DNA from: Acanthaster planci
Lineage: Eukaryota > Echinodermata > Asteroidea > Valvatida > Acanthasteridae
NCBI RefSeq assembly: GCF_001949145.1
Contig: NW_019091586.1
Span: forward strand, 221,160 to 285,159
Direction of reading: 5' to 3'
DNA: 64,000 nucleotides
Shown piece after piece: positions 14,001 to 24,830 of this stretch. How positions within the stretch are numbered: position 1 is the first letter of the stretch; each line of letters starts with the position of its first letter. The position numbers were made by a program, and so were the translations under genes. The notes beneath the pieces were generated by a model. It had not been told where the DNA came from. It made no database searches and was given only the letters and a program-made list of their open reading frames with translations.

Positions 14001-17000
14001 ACTCTAAAGAGCTAGTGGTGAGTTTTTCCCGACGAAAAAACACAGCACACAGTTGAAAATATCGACACCTTTTCTCCCTACTGGCCCTTCTCAGGGATAA
14101 CCACGTCTATACTGCTTCTATGATGTGTGACAAACAATATCTCCCTGTATACAACTCTGCCATACAAAAGCTTCAACCGATAATTTCTTCCAACCTGTCA
14201 AATAATCTGTCTCCGGTTGACGTCAGAAACTGCATGACGTTATCTGGCGTCTGGGCCATGGTGCCACGCAAGGCCCGCTGGGCGTAGGAGGAAAAACCGA
14301 CTAGGCTGGCCAGCCTGTGCCGGGAATCTAGGAGACGGTCCAAGAGCTGGGACTGGGTGGGGTTGGGGAAGAGGAAGATCTTGTAGGCAGCCTCACGAAC
14401 CTGTCCAACGAGATGATCCCAGAGGAAATCAACTGATCACCATAAGCAAAACTGAAAACCCGTGGGGATTATCTAATTGTCAACCACTTGCAGACAGAAA
14501 CTGTGCCTGGTATGGTATTATTTTAACCCTAACACTCCTCAGTCCTCCAACAGGTGAAAGATTGAGGAGGGTAGGGTTAAAAAAACAAAGATACCTCACC
14601 AACATCTTTACAAAGTTGGACTTTCTATTTTGACCCTCGGTGGTCATTTGTTCAAGACTGCCTGGCATTTCTTATCATATCATCACTTTCTCAGACACTA
14701 AGACAATGTCATTACAGCTACAATGCCCCGCCACGGCACTTGGCCACTTGAGGGCTCCATACATGCTCAACCTCCACGGACGAGATTAAGCCTCTGTGTG
14801 CGTACAAACTCAACAAGGAATCACTCAACAGTGGGAACAAGAATGCATATCATCCATCACTTCATTAAGAATTTGCCAAGATCTGTTCAGATGACCTCTT
14901 GCACAGGAAACTCCTACATGCTACACATTTCCCCTCCCACCCAGTAAGTAATTATAAGCAGTCAGTGCCACATTTCCAAGATGCCTAAAACTCCAGCTGG
15001 GGGTTACAGGTTTCAGCAGGACTTAGGAAGATAGAAACTGGTTACTGTTACTCTATAAACACCGGTATAAAAATGTGTCCTGGGCTTTCAGCATGGCAGT
15101 GGATTTGGGACAAGTTTGGAAGGTCCCATGCAAGTTAGGAATAACATTTGACAGTCAAACCTGACCTCTCTTGCGAAAGATGACAGTCTGCTCTCTTGCT
15201 CAGGGACATATATACCTCAACAGGTGCGACACCCACAACCCCAGAACTTCAATAAGACCCTTGATGCTTGAGCCCAATACACTATCGGCATTCTCATCCG
15301 GAAGTTTCCTAAATCCTACCCAATCTTCCTCATCTTCCACTTCCCCCCCCCACAGATATATCCTTTGCAATTGACTTTTCAAGGTAGACGAGAACCAAGT
15401 GGCTGTGAAGTCAAATAGTGGCTGGACTACCTTCTCTAACCTTCCACAACCTGGACCGCATTGGTGAAGAGAATCCACCGCCCTCAGCAATCTTACCAGG
15501 TCGCTGGGGTTATCGCCATACAGAGAACCGATGGCGACGTTCTCCCCGTCAACGGCAAAGGAGTGCTGAATGTGTTGCGGCAGACGTCTCTTCTCGATGG
15601 CATTGGCTGTCTGCGTTCCTTGCACAAACTGGCTCCCGAGAATGTGGATCACTTCATTCAGTCTCACAAACTCTTGCCTCTGTCAGTGAAAAACCAATTG
15701 AAGCAACATGTAATCTTTGTCGCTGTGACAAAAACCACAGGTGACTTGAACATTGGCTATTGCAGAAATCTAACTGCAACATCATATGTACAGTATTCAT
15801 CACCTCTTTCAATTTTTACAAGTAACAAGTATGCATTTTCTGTATACAAACAATGCTTCCTACTTGGTTACAAACCACACAGATTGAATGTTTAAATTTA
15901 CCCTTCTCACAGCACTCCAAACCTCATCTGCAGGCACCGACTATCTGACAATTTTCACTTTGGCTGCTCCATCATAATGCATTGGAACTAACTTCTGGGA
16001 AAATTCATTTTGAACACTTTGCAGTTGTTGTTATTAGTTGGCTCATACAAATGTTCCATTTGTTTCCATAGAAAACCCAATTACCCACACTTCATCTGCT
16101 GCATTGAAAATTGACAAATCTTGACGTTCACACCACAGTTGGAGTACAGGACTGGCTGACTGGTTTTGGGTTTGGTTTTTGTCAACGAAAGTTTTCTGTT
16201 CTGTCCAGACAGACATGGGATTATTTTACAAGCTGAGAAGCTTTGGAAGATATGGACCTTTAAAGAAACTCACCCTGTTCGCATACAAACCATAGCAGGT
16301 CCTATCTCAGACCAAGTTTCCACTGCACCCAGTATTTCAGAAGGAAATGTGAAGACATGCTTTGCCCATGTTCAAGATTTATGTAAAAAAAATGGGAGCT
16401 GGTAAAGTTTGACCATGCAAAACCTGCCTATCCCAATTAAATTTTGCCAGTCCTCTCCAGGTCAAGCGGACAACCAGCTAGATAAGATGCTGAACTGAGG
16501 TTGATATTTATCTCCGCCCCCCAAAAATCCCCAGGTTTGAATCTTCCTTTTAATACCTTTGCCTGCTCAAGGTGTATCCCACTCTGCTCAAAGTCAAACA
16601 TGAACAGCCTGGCCACAATCTGGGACTCTTCGTCCATGGCTGAGAAGGTAGCAGTGTCGTCTAGCAATCGCTGGAGGGACTCCTTCAAGTCTACGTTTGT
16701 GTTCAACCTGCTCAAAAAAAGGAACACAACTACTTCCGAACACGTTGACACTCCGTTTACATACAATGTAGGTGTCCAGCCACAAACTGTTTCAGCTAAA
16801 GGAAATCTGGTCTTTATAAAAACACATCTATGCTTTTTACATCTATTATGCTTCAGTCTAGGACCCAATTTCATGACACTGCTTAGCATGCGATTTCATG
16901 CTAACAGAGGCTCCATGTATTTCATGGAGACCATAAACGGTAAGAACAGCCAAAGGCATGCTAACATTGGAGGACAATGTTGCTTAAACTTAGTGATGTA

Positions 17001-19490
17001 ACAATAGAAATGTCTACGCGCACGCAACCTTTAGCACAACCACGCTAATCAACGCCATGAAACAGTGTCTAAGATAGCAAATTTTTCTGCTAAAGGTAGC
17101 ACAACTTTTCTTCTAACTGTTCAGCAGCTCCGTGAAATTGGGCCAAGTTTGGCAATTGGTAACAGCTAACTCTAAAACTGTACCAAACACTGGGTGCAAT
17201 CTGTGCATGGGCCCTTTTTGTTCAATGGAAGGTCGAGGATACCAAATCAAGATTTGGTTGCATGTGAATGTGTGCAAACCTGTAAACAGCATCTGGAGAA
17301 GGAAACATCCTTCTCTCTACATGCATTTCAGCATGAACAGCTCTAACCGGTGCCGTGACAGTCCAAACCAGACACCAGGGCAACTACGGAATCTACTCCG
17401 GCTTCCATAAAATCTAGGCCGCATACGAGCAGGACTTACTGTTCAACCATTGCACTGATGTGTACGCAAGCGTCTTCAGCCGCCCTCGCAAATCGCTGGT
17501 CTGGGTGAGCCACTCGGACGAAGTCAGCCTGAAAAATATCAGTGGCTTGGAAAATTAAAATGAACACTCTATGCAGACTTGGAAGAGACACTAGTCACTT
17601 TGGCGGAAGGTGGCACAAGTATTAAAGATGAGCCAGAGTTACAAAAGGCAATTTCTTCATCGTAAATGTCTGGCCATGTCACAATACCAGCAATCATCAG
17701 CAATAAAACTTGACTTGCAAATTTTGTGACCAGCATGAACTTGAGTGATGAAATTACCAGAATGGGCAGTTGGTGGAACAATAGAGTGAGAATATGGAGT
17801 GCCATCTGTCTTTCTTTCGTTGGTGAGGGCGCACTTCTGCTCAGGGGGGATAACTCATTGTGGGAAAAGTTTTAAACTTTTTTCAAGCACCAAGTTTCAG
17901 AATGATGCATCGGTGATTTATCATTGACTGCCAGTGTAAAACGGGCAGAAATATCTCATCACAACTGATGTACTGGGTGGGATCTGAACCTAGGTCATGG
18001 AGGTGAACAGGGAAAAGCACTAATGTGCCAACCTGATCCATCAAGGATGAACTATAACCCCTGGTATCCCCCCTCCAGCTCAATGGGATGACCTTTAACC
18101 CTACAACCTTGGAAAAGACTAGGTGGGATTCGCAACAGGAACATGAAATCAAACAACAGGGAACAGCAGTACTGTGCCAACCCAACTCATCAGGGATGAA
18201 ATATGACCCCTTACTGCCATCTCCACCTTCAAGGGTTGACCTTTGACCCTACAAGCTTCGGTAGGACTTACCAAGTCAGCCACTCTGCACAGGGCATCAG
18301 AAAGCTTGTCAAAGAGGACCACAATGTGGGCGCTGGTGGGGGACCGGATGGCCTCTTGAACAAGCTCTTCCGCCTCCTGGACGGATACCCTCTGGGCCTC
18401 CGCAAACCCTCCTGGGCTGGTCAGCTCTGGCATCCCAAACAGACCCTGTGGCAAACAGAATGATATTAGAGTCCCAATCTCTGAGAAAAGGTGCTTATAC
18501 CGGAGGAAAATCAAATTATATACAAAGTCAGCACTGTCCTCAAATCAGGAGGGTGGACCCATCACGCAAAGGAGGTAGGTTGGTGGTCATACAGTAGATC
18601 CTTTATCAGATGGTCAATTTGCATATAATGAACGTCATCATAATCAAATTCAAAAAAACAACAAAAGGCATTCAAAGAATGGGAATATATTAAACTTACA
18701 TCGTGGACGATGATCCCTTTTTTGTGTAGATTAATGAAAAATGCTTCTGCAGAGGCATCGTTGACGAAAAAAGTCATACAACTGAATACTCGATTGAATT
18801 ACAGTTTGGATTTTAAAATATTCTCAACTGTTTGATCTGACTCAGCCCTAATGCAGTAGGTGTAATCTGATCAGGCCCATATTTTTAAATTGTTGGATTT
18901 CTAACGCATCACCCTTGCACACGTTGCGAGCCTTAACATTTGAAACAATTTTCTTAGTGAACTTTGCTCACAAGCCACCTGCATATCATGCACTGAAACA
19001 ACAAAACCAACAAAGAAAATAAACTTCAGCTGTGCAAAATATAAGAAACTGTGCCAAAAAGCTGTAACACTGAGGGTTTTTTTCTTAGATGACATCACAC
19101 TTTGCTAATGAATATGCAAATTTCAGTACCAAAGTTTATGCCCTTTACCCAAAAATATGGTGTACATGTACATGTACATGTACAAACGGGCACAAAAATG
19201 CCCGAAGAAAAAAGCAAAAACAGGTCATTTTACAAACTACATTTGCATGTATGAGTGTATATATACATGTATGTAAGATGACCTCTGACACAAACGATAC
19301 TCACCACATTCTGTCCACTTGTTTCTAGTTGCCTCTTGGGTCTTGCATTGAACGCTGATGCTAGGGGTGACCATGTGGTTACCCTCTGGTACTTGTGACA
19401 GGGATCAGGCCTACTCCCGACTATGTATTGAGTGGGACGGAGTAGACTGTTGGTGAACCGTGCCAGGTGGCCAAGCCTGGCTGCAGACAT
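5021..19490 (-). CDS. MIPEP: Mitochondrial intermediate peptidase (M3 zinc metallopeptidase), complete
   Basis: MIPEP removes an N-terminal octapeptide from imported matrix proteins after the main processing peptidase has cut. Seventeen exons give 703 aa (human about 713): 19490-19305, 18445-18272, 17528-17440, 16707-16557, 15679-15497, 14400-14195, 13055-12995, 12499-12447, 11551-11398, 10713-10550, 9241-9202, 8310-8268, 7223-7078, 6498-6370, 6106-6041, 5476-5281, 5091-5021 (TAA). Every junction keeps phase. Residues 1-60 are Arg-rich with few acidic residues, as a mitochondrial presequence should be. The zinc site is HEFGH (His494, Glu495, His498), split across exons 12/13, with the third ligand Glu523 in FAEVPS. 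The [10 protein letters not shown] block and the AHGGGREP block near the C-terminus are intact. Several donors are weak (GTTGGA, GTACTT, GTGCAC, GTATTA). A possible minus-strand AATAAA lies at 3981-3976. Introns carry several MITEs, listed separately. Confidence 0.96.
8374..8655. mobile_element. TTAA-flanked MITE (piggyBac-like ends)
   Basis: A 282-base element lies between two TTAA sites (8370-8373 and 8656-8659). The ends are CCCTAATCGGCCAGCC on the left and, reverse complemented, CCCTGAGCCTGCCAG on the right. A TTAA target with CCCT ends is the hallmark of piggyBac-type transposition. An internal word, AAGATCCAACAG, occurs twice. It has no coding capacity and lies in a MIPEP intron just upstream of the zinc-site exon. 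Confidence 0.6.
9351..9535. mobile_element. TTAA-flanked MITE, second family
   Basis: A 185-base element lies between TTAA at 9347-9350 and 9536-9539. Left end TCCCTTCACGCCGAG; right end reverse complemented CCCCTTCATACGGGGAG. The interior is non-coding. It lies in the MIPEP intron between exons 10 and 11. Confidence 0.6.
9871..10437. mobile_element. TTAA-flanked MITE, third family (copy A)
   Basis: A 567-base element lies between TTAA at 9867-9870 and 10438-10441. The terminal inverted repeats are CCACTTGCTGCAGG and CCACTTCCTGCAGG, 13 of 14 identical. The right half (10130-10437) is strongly similar to 34249-34555 in reverse orientation, which shows that it belongs to a dispersed family. 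It lies in the MIPEP intron, about 110 bases from exon 10. Confidence 0.75.
13100..13576. mobile_element. hAT-like MITE with GAATATTCG-rich subterminal repeats
   Basis: The ends are TAGGGCTGAG and, reverse complemented, TAGGGCTGTG. Flanking octamers ATAAAATA and ATAAAATG match at 7 of 8 positions, as expected for a hAT 8-bp target duplication. Inside both ends are several copies of the palindromic word GAATATTCG. It lies in the MIPEP intron, 45 bases upstream of exon 7. Confidence 0.65.
14527..14576. repeat. Very short TTAA-bounded hairpin
   Basis: Fifty bases between TTAA at 14523-14526 and 14577-14580. The arms CCCTAACACTCCTCAGTC and CCCTACCCTCCTCAATC pair after reverse complementing. It is probably a collapsed TTAA element reduced to its terminal repeats. 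Confidence 0.55.
17976..18264 (-). repeat. Diverged tandem duplication with tRNA-like (SINE head) promoter boxes
   Basis: Two units of about 145 bases (17976-18120 and 18121-18264) share GTGGGAT, CAGGGAA.AGCA, GTGCCAACC, CATCA.GGATGAA, ACCCCT and the GACCTT.ACCCTACAA blocks. On the minus strand the first unit carries an A-box-like TTGGCACATTA (about 18021-18031) and a B-box-like GGTTCAGATCCC (17979-17990). This suggests a tRNA-derived SINE. The second copy abuts the MIPEP exon 2 donor. Confidence 0.5.
19155..19183. repeat. (ACATGT)n microsatellite
   Basis: About four units of ACATGT in the MIPEP intron between exons 1 and 2. The same self-complementary hexamer recurs in short runs at many sites (about 43913, 44186, 44655, 58126, 62086). 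Confidence 0.8.
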
Positions 19491-20267
19491 GACACCACTT
19501 CTCTGTGTGGCCTATATTCTGAAACTGCAAGTTATGAAAATACTTTTTTTTTCTGACAAACTTGTGAATGGGTATTTGAGTGGAAGAATTTATAAACTAC
19601 AAAGGATTTTGTAATTGTTTATATGGGACTGAAAAATTTTGGTAAAAGTACATGTATGCCACATTTCCAGACACCAACAGTTATGGGTTTTGAGTGAAAT
19701 TCATGACACCGAAATTGTTCACAAAGGTTGAACAGCATATTTCACGAAGGTGAAATTTTACATGTTAAAATGTTTTTAGCCACAAGTTTCAAGTTTTCCA
19801 AGAAAGAAGTTCGGCAACGCTGGGTGATGGAAGTCAAGTGAAACGTCGAAGTGCGCCGCATTATGGGACTCTAAACAATAAAACATTGTTTCAATAGACT
19901 CCACGTCACAAGCCCTTACCCAAGTGCTCTATTGCCTGATCAGTAAAGTGCTACTCCATACAGATTTGTGCTTTTACACCCCACCTACAGCATCAGTTCC
20001 AACTGGACCGTCCCAACTACATGTATAGTGCTACAGTTGGGCCGGCCCTACTACAACACTGTGAGTGCAAGCAAAAGTCATTTTGTTCACATCAGCAACT
20101 CGTGCCTGCAGAAATGAGTTTTTATACATAATGAAGTGCCATATTTTAGACGAATTATGTCAGATGTGAGCTGCATAAACTCAGGGAAGGTTGCGAAATT
20201 TTCTACAGAGATTGGCCAACAATAGTTGGGCAAGCCCGGGGCACGTTTAGGCATGAACTACAATGTA

Positions 20268-20580
20268 TAGGTCAAGCAGTAGTCAACTGCTTTTTAATAC
20301 TGCGCATGCACAATTCTGTTAAACTCAAACAACCCTAGTGGGTCAATTTTAAAATCTCACTATTACTCACATTTTACCGTTGGCTGGTCACTGCAATCTC
20401 GAACAATTACTTTCATGTGAATGGTTCCCTTTGTAATGATACATGAAATTGGCTATTCATGATAACCAGTGGTGCAACCATACCCCTGGGCCTGGTCCCA
20501 ATGCAAGTGGTTGACTAGATAGTCCAAACCATCTATCGTTGGGGCGGTGTTAGTCAAACTACAGTTAACTATAGTCGCCC
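20268..20580 (+). repeat. Dispersed repeat, copy 1 (paired with 48425-48728)
   Basis: About 310 bases similar to the reverse complement of 48425-48728. Shared blocks include GTAGTCAACTGCTTTTTA, TTTTCATGTGAATG, TGAAATTGGCTAT and CTGGGCCTGGTCCCAA. The ends are weakly inverted (AGTAGTCAACTGC versus ATAGTTAACTGTA), so it may be a MITE. Confidence 0.65.
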
Positions 20581-21254
20581 CTCAGACTTGTCCCCAACTG
20601 CAGCACTATGAGTATGACTATACATTGTAGGTGGGACAGACTCTATAATTGGGGGCAGGGTGAACATCAGACCCACACTTAGTTCTGGGGGTACGGTGGT
20701 GCTCCAGCTACTTTGTCTTGGGCTTGTTAAGCGCATTCTTAAAACCTTCATGTTTATGACTTCATGCAAATTTTGTACTCCATCCAAAGCACTCATACCT
20801 GTAGGATTATAAACTCAGACGGGAATATCGAAACGAATTTGCGCCTTGAAGATTGCACTTAGCTTATCGAAGGCCTTAACTATGTTAACAATAACACTTC
20901 AGGCACGTGGCTTATTATCATCGTGTTATCACTCTCAGTCAGGGATGTGCGTGGGGCGCATCGATTATTACTTTTAAAAATGCATTAATCGTGGACAATC
21001 ATCATGATTCCCAAATTCAAAGACGAAAAGTAAGAGGGGAGCATCTTCGGGGGGGGGGAGGTGTTTTCTTACCGCCTCTGCTCTTTACAAGAATTAATCG
21101 GTCAATGCATGGTTAATGTTACTTAGCCAAGTAACTTGGGCCACAAAAGTCTTTCATCTCTGGGCGGTCTGCCAGCTGCTCCGCGCACATCAATTTCAAG
21201 TAACCGTACCGTACGCGTCAATGACAAATGTTTTTTCTCGGCGAGAGCTACAAC

Positions 21255-21270
21255 AGCGCCCTCTGTTGCC
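21255..21270 (-). promoter_or_regulatory. CTCF-like motif
   Basis: On the minus strand GGCAACAGAGGGCGCT resembles the CTCF core. It lies in the intergenic space 1.8 kb upstream of the MIPEP start. Confidence 0.22.
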
Positions 21271-22875
21271 GCACTGCGTTAACATTTTTTTGCTGTCCCC
21301 GTAAGGGTGCATTGAAGTAATTCAAGCTCCATTGAAAATACATGTAGTGTAAAATCAACACAATTTGGAGTCCCATGGCAGGCAACTGAAGTCCCTGAGG
21401 CCTCTCAAACAAAAAACAATGTGTTGTTTGGTCCTTCAGATTTCATTTGATTTTGAATTTTTAGTTGGTTATACCAATTATTTTTTTTAATTATCCGCCA
21501 AAAACAAACTCACCCCCAAAAGTGAATGTTCCCAAATCTTCATGTTTCAAATGACATCTCTCACCTTACGCAGGGTCTTCAGACAAATTTTCAATTACAT
21601 TTTTCTGCTTTGCCCCCAGAAGGGTGCCCCTGAATCTACAGAGATGATCCTGGACGATACTTACACAATCCCACAATTTCTTGGTCCACACCGTTCTATG
21701 TACCAAAGAATTTCATATGAAAGGAATGGTATCGCTAAGCATCAGATGTACTAGGGACCCCGTGTGAGCCGTTTGTCGACACAGTCAGTGACGTCAGCAA
21801 AAATAACGGCCATTTGAGCCAGAAAGTGTACTTTGAACACCCGTCAATGTAGCAATACAGACTTACAATCACTGTATCAATAAATCGTTCTTTATTTCAA
21901 AAAAATTCTGATTTATAAAACTCAAACTGTTTGACATTAATAAGGCATTAATTACATAAGCAGATCATTGGATAGTTACACACTGACGAGAATCGCATTG
22001 AAAGTTTTTCGAGGCATACCGAATACAAGTTACAACTTGCTAAGACCAACATTGAAATGTTCTTAATTTTGTTAAAGGTTCCCTGCCATGAATTTTTCTT
22101 AGACTCCTTTTTGTCACACCTTCACATTCATCTTCAATGCACGAAAAAAAAAAAAATTGGAGTGAAGTGTACTGTAATAATTTATACACTTTTTAAACAT
22201 CAAAAAAAGCTTATCCGAATACGTGAGGGTGCTGTTGCTGAGCCGTAAATGTAAATCGGAGACGACCCTGTTCAAATTTTGGACACCATATTTGCTCTCT
22301 GAAAACGTTTCTCAGAAAAGATTGCTCGCTGGCTTTTAACCATACAAGGATTCCAAAATACTGTTTAAAATAGCAAACAAATATTGAAAATAAGGTTACT
22401 CGAAACTAAAGGTGTATTACGAGCGATTCACAATAAAGAGCCTCCAAGAGTTTGCAACGCGTTGGCCAGCTTGTAAAATCTATCGACCCTTTCCAAACAC
22501 GCATTGGGTCGACAGATTTCGCGCATTGTGATTGGCCAACGCAATGTAAACTAATTGGTGAGGCACAACTGTAAATCTCCCGTATTCCAAGTAGTAAAAA
22601 CAACCTAACGCATCCTTTCCAGGCATACAAATTTGCCATACAGTAAAAATTCCAAGATCAAGTTTGATGCATTGCACACATGAGATTTTTTATTACTTAG
22701 GAGCTGAAATTTAGATAATGAACAAATGGTAGACCTTTCATAAACAACTGTAGAAATATAAAAACAACTCTCCAGTCTATCCATCAGCATCGAAAGAAAC
22801 CAAAAAAGTAAAGGCAATTTGTTTGTGAGATCAAATGACATCAGAATTATTTACAGATTCATTCGTGAGTGGTTT

Positions 22876-23122
22876 CAGGGGTGGAGCCACGAGGGGGGTG
22901 GGGTGTATACACACCCGTCAGATTTTTTATGCCCGATTGTCCAGGACGGGTTGACTCAAAGACATTACGTTGTAATCTTATTGATGAACAATAAACCGTT
23001 CCAGGATGCCATCTTTATGTTATTATTTCTACAATTGTTATTTCATTCATTTATTCTATTTTCCTTGTTTTTGGTCCGATAGGGAAACCCCTTCCCAACT
23101 CGATCCCCGAATCCGTGCCTGA
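22876..23122. repeat. Small inverted-repeat DNA element, related to 1013-1239
   Basis: Left end CAGGGGTGGAGCCACGAGGG; right end reverse complemented CAGGCACGGATTCGGGGAT. Both carry the (C)AGG..(C/T)GGA start and an inner G-rich tract, as in the copy at 1013-1239. Confidence 0.5.
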
Positions 23123-23831
23123 GTTGTGCTCAAGCTACTTGTGCGCCACTCACATTGGTTGGCAAAATTCCAACTGAATAATTAAGACACAAAATGCTGT
23201 GTGCTTTTCAAACTCTGCTCATCTCATAGTTTAAAAAAGTCCTCACAGGATTAATTACAATTCTTTAACCCTACTAAAAAAACACATGGTTTATAAATCT
23301 ATATTCATACCATTATCATGTGCATAATTTATCATATGTACCACATTTACATAAATATCCCATATGTACTTTGAATATTTGTCAAACAAATCACTTTGGC
23401 ACCGATTCATATTAAATTGGCTCATCATTCTTACGTGTGATTACATGTACATACATCTTCATATATGAACACATTCTGTTAAAAATGAACGAATTAAAGG
23501 TTGGCTTTTCACTTTGAAATATGCACCTAACTGTTCTGATGGAAGAAATTCTGGTAAGAGATTGTCACCTGTGTCGTTTATATACGTGTAGATTTTAGCC
23601 AGGAACAAATGTTCAGGAGCTGCAGTGGATAAGAAATGTAGTGCTTGGCAATGCCAAGTGAACACAAAAATCAGATGGGAGCCAGTTACATACAGTACAC
23701 ACTATGATGATACTACAAGAACTATTGTGCTCCGTAATTTCATGTTAAAATGAAGAAATGATACCCTTTAGAGCCAAAAACCTGTGCGGATGATGTTATG
23801 GTGTAAAGACTAGCTGTTTCAGCCACCAGGT

Positions 23832-23845
23832 GCGCCCTCTAGTGG
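23832..23845 (-). promoter_or_regulatory. CTCF-like motif (best match in window)
   Basis: On the minus strand CCACTAGAGGGCGC is an exact match to the CTCF core consensus. It lies between MIPEP and the AADAC-like gene. Confidence 0.35.
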
Positions 23846-24467
23846 TGTTAGTAGTAAGTGGCAGACCTTTCCCCTACCTACATGTACCATGGTGAGAGTA
23901 AGGAATGATACTGGAGGACACAGTGGCAATTCCAGATCAGTGTCTCGTTTCCGGATGGGATGATGTTCTTGGATCCTATTGCTTCATGGACTAACATTGC
24001 ATTACATTTATTTCCTCCTCATGGCAAAATACAGGTACATGTAGTAACAATGAATGAGACAAAGAGACCACCACAGGTGGCAAAACCTTAATAGCAAAGC
24101 TTGTTTCCATTTGTCCAGATATGGACTCAGATATAGACTCAGTTCTACTGCCATCTGATATAGGATGTTTGGTTTTAGGATGTTCTTGGATGACAGTGTT
24201 TCATATAGGTAAGAGATTAGGATTACAGTGATCCTCAACTCTGAGTGCTCCCTGATGTACATGTACATGGATTATCTGAAGAGTTCTCAAATCTGCACGC
24301 CTTCTTGATCCTTCCCACTAGGTGGGGGGACTTCCGGTTTGCAAGAACAGAGGGTGCACCTGGGGGTCAACTGAAAAGCCATGTAATTCGGTCAAAATAC
24401 TCCGCACATCATAACGTCCTCTGCACATATTTTTCCTTCATTTAGATACACTGCATTGCCTTGCAAC

Positions 24468-24577
24468 CAGTGTTGTAGTGGACTGAGACCATTACAAGAC
24501 CAGACCAACAAGTAACAGGGTGAACAGTGACAAAGGAATGCTTGTGTTTTATTTTTTTTGACCAGCTTTGTGACTGT
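24468..24577. repeat. hAT-like MITE fragment (CAGTGTTG family)
   Basis: It begins CAGTGTTGTAGTGGACTGAG and shares the ACAAGACCAG, AACAGTG and GACAAAGGAAT blocks with the intact element at 58721-58924. No second end was found. Confidence 0.6.
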
Positions 24578-24830
24578 ACATGTGGGTCTTACACTGGCCA
24601 AGGTATGGATTCATGGGGTCATGGGACAGTCTTAAGAGGTGTCAACTAGAACACGAAATTGCAACCTATCTTCATTCACTGATTACATGTATATACATGT
24701 ATCTCTGGTATTCAACATTTCATGATTGGCCTTTCCTCAGACATGGTTCTTGTAGCTCTAATCCCACACCTTTCAGGTTTGACTGGTCACTGGACCACTA
24801 CAACATGGGCAAGGCCTTTGTCTACAAGAT

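Larger units (their letters stand above)
19491..24830. other. Intergenic between MIPEP start and AADAC-like 3' end
   Basis: Several ORFs of 60-115 codons occur but none shows a recognisable domain or splice pattern. The MIPEP promoter should lie just above 19490. The interval holds the repeat at 20268-20580, CTCF-like words at 21255-21270 and 23832-23845, an inverted-repeat element at 22876-23122, and a MITE fragment at 24468-24577. A minus-strand AATAAA at 24553-24548 could end the AADAC-like transcript. Confidence 0.4.

Noticed and set aside
15461-15895. 144-codon plus-strand ORF
   Set aside because: Antisense shadow of MIPEP exon 5 with no family resemblance.
16501-17001. 166-codon plus-strand ORF
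   Set aside because: Antisense to MIPEP exon 4; the first part mirrors that exon and the rest is intron.
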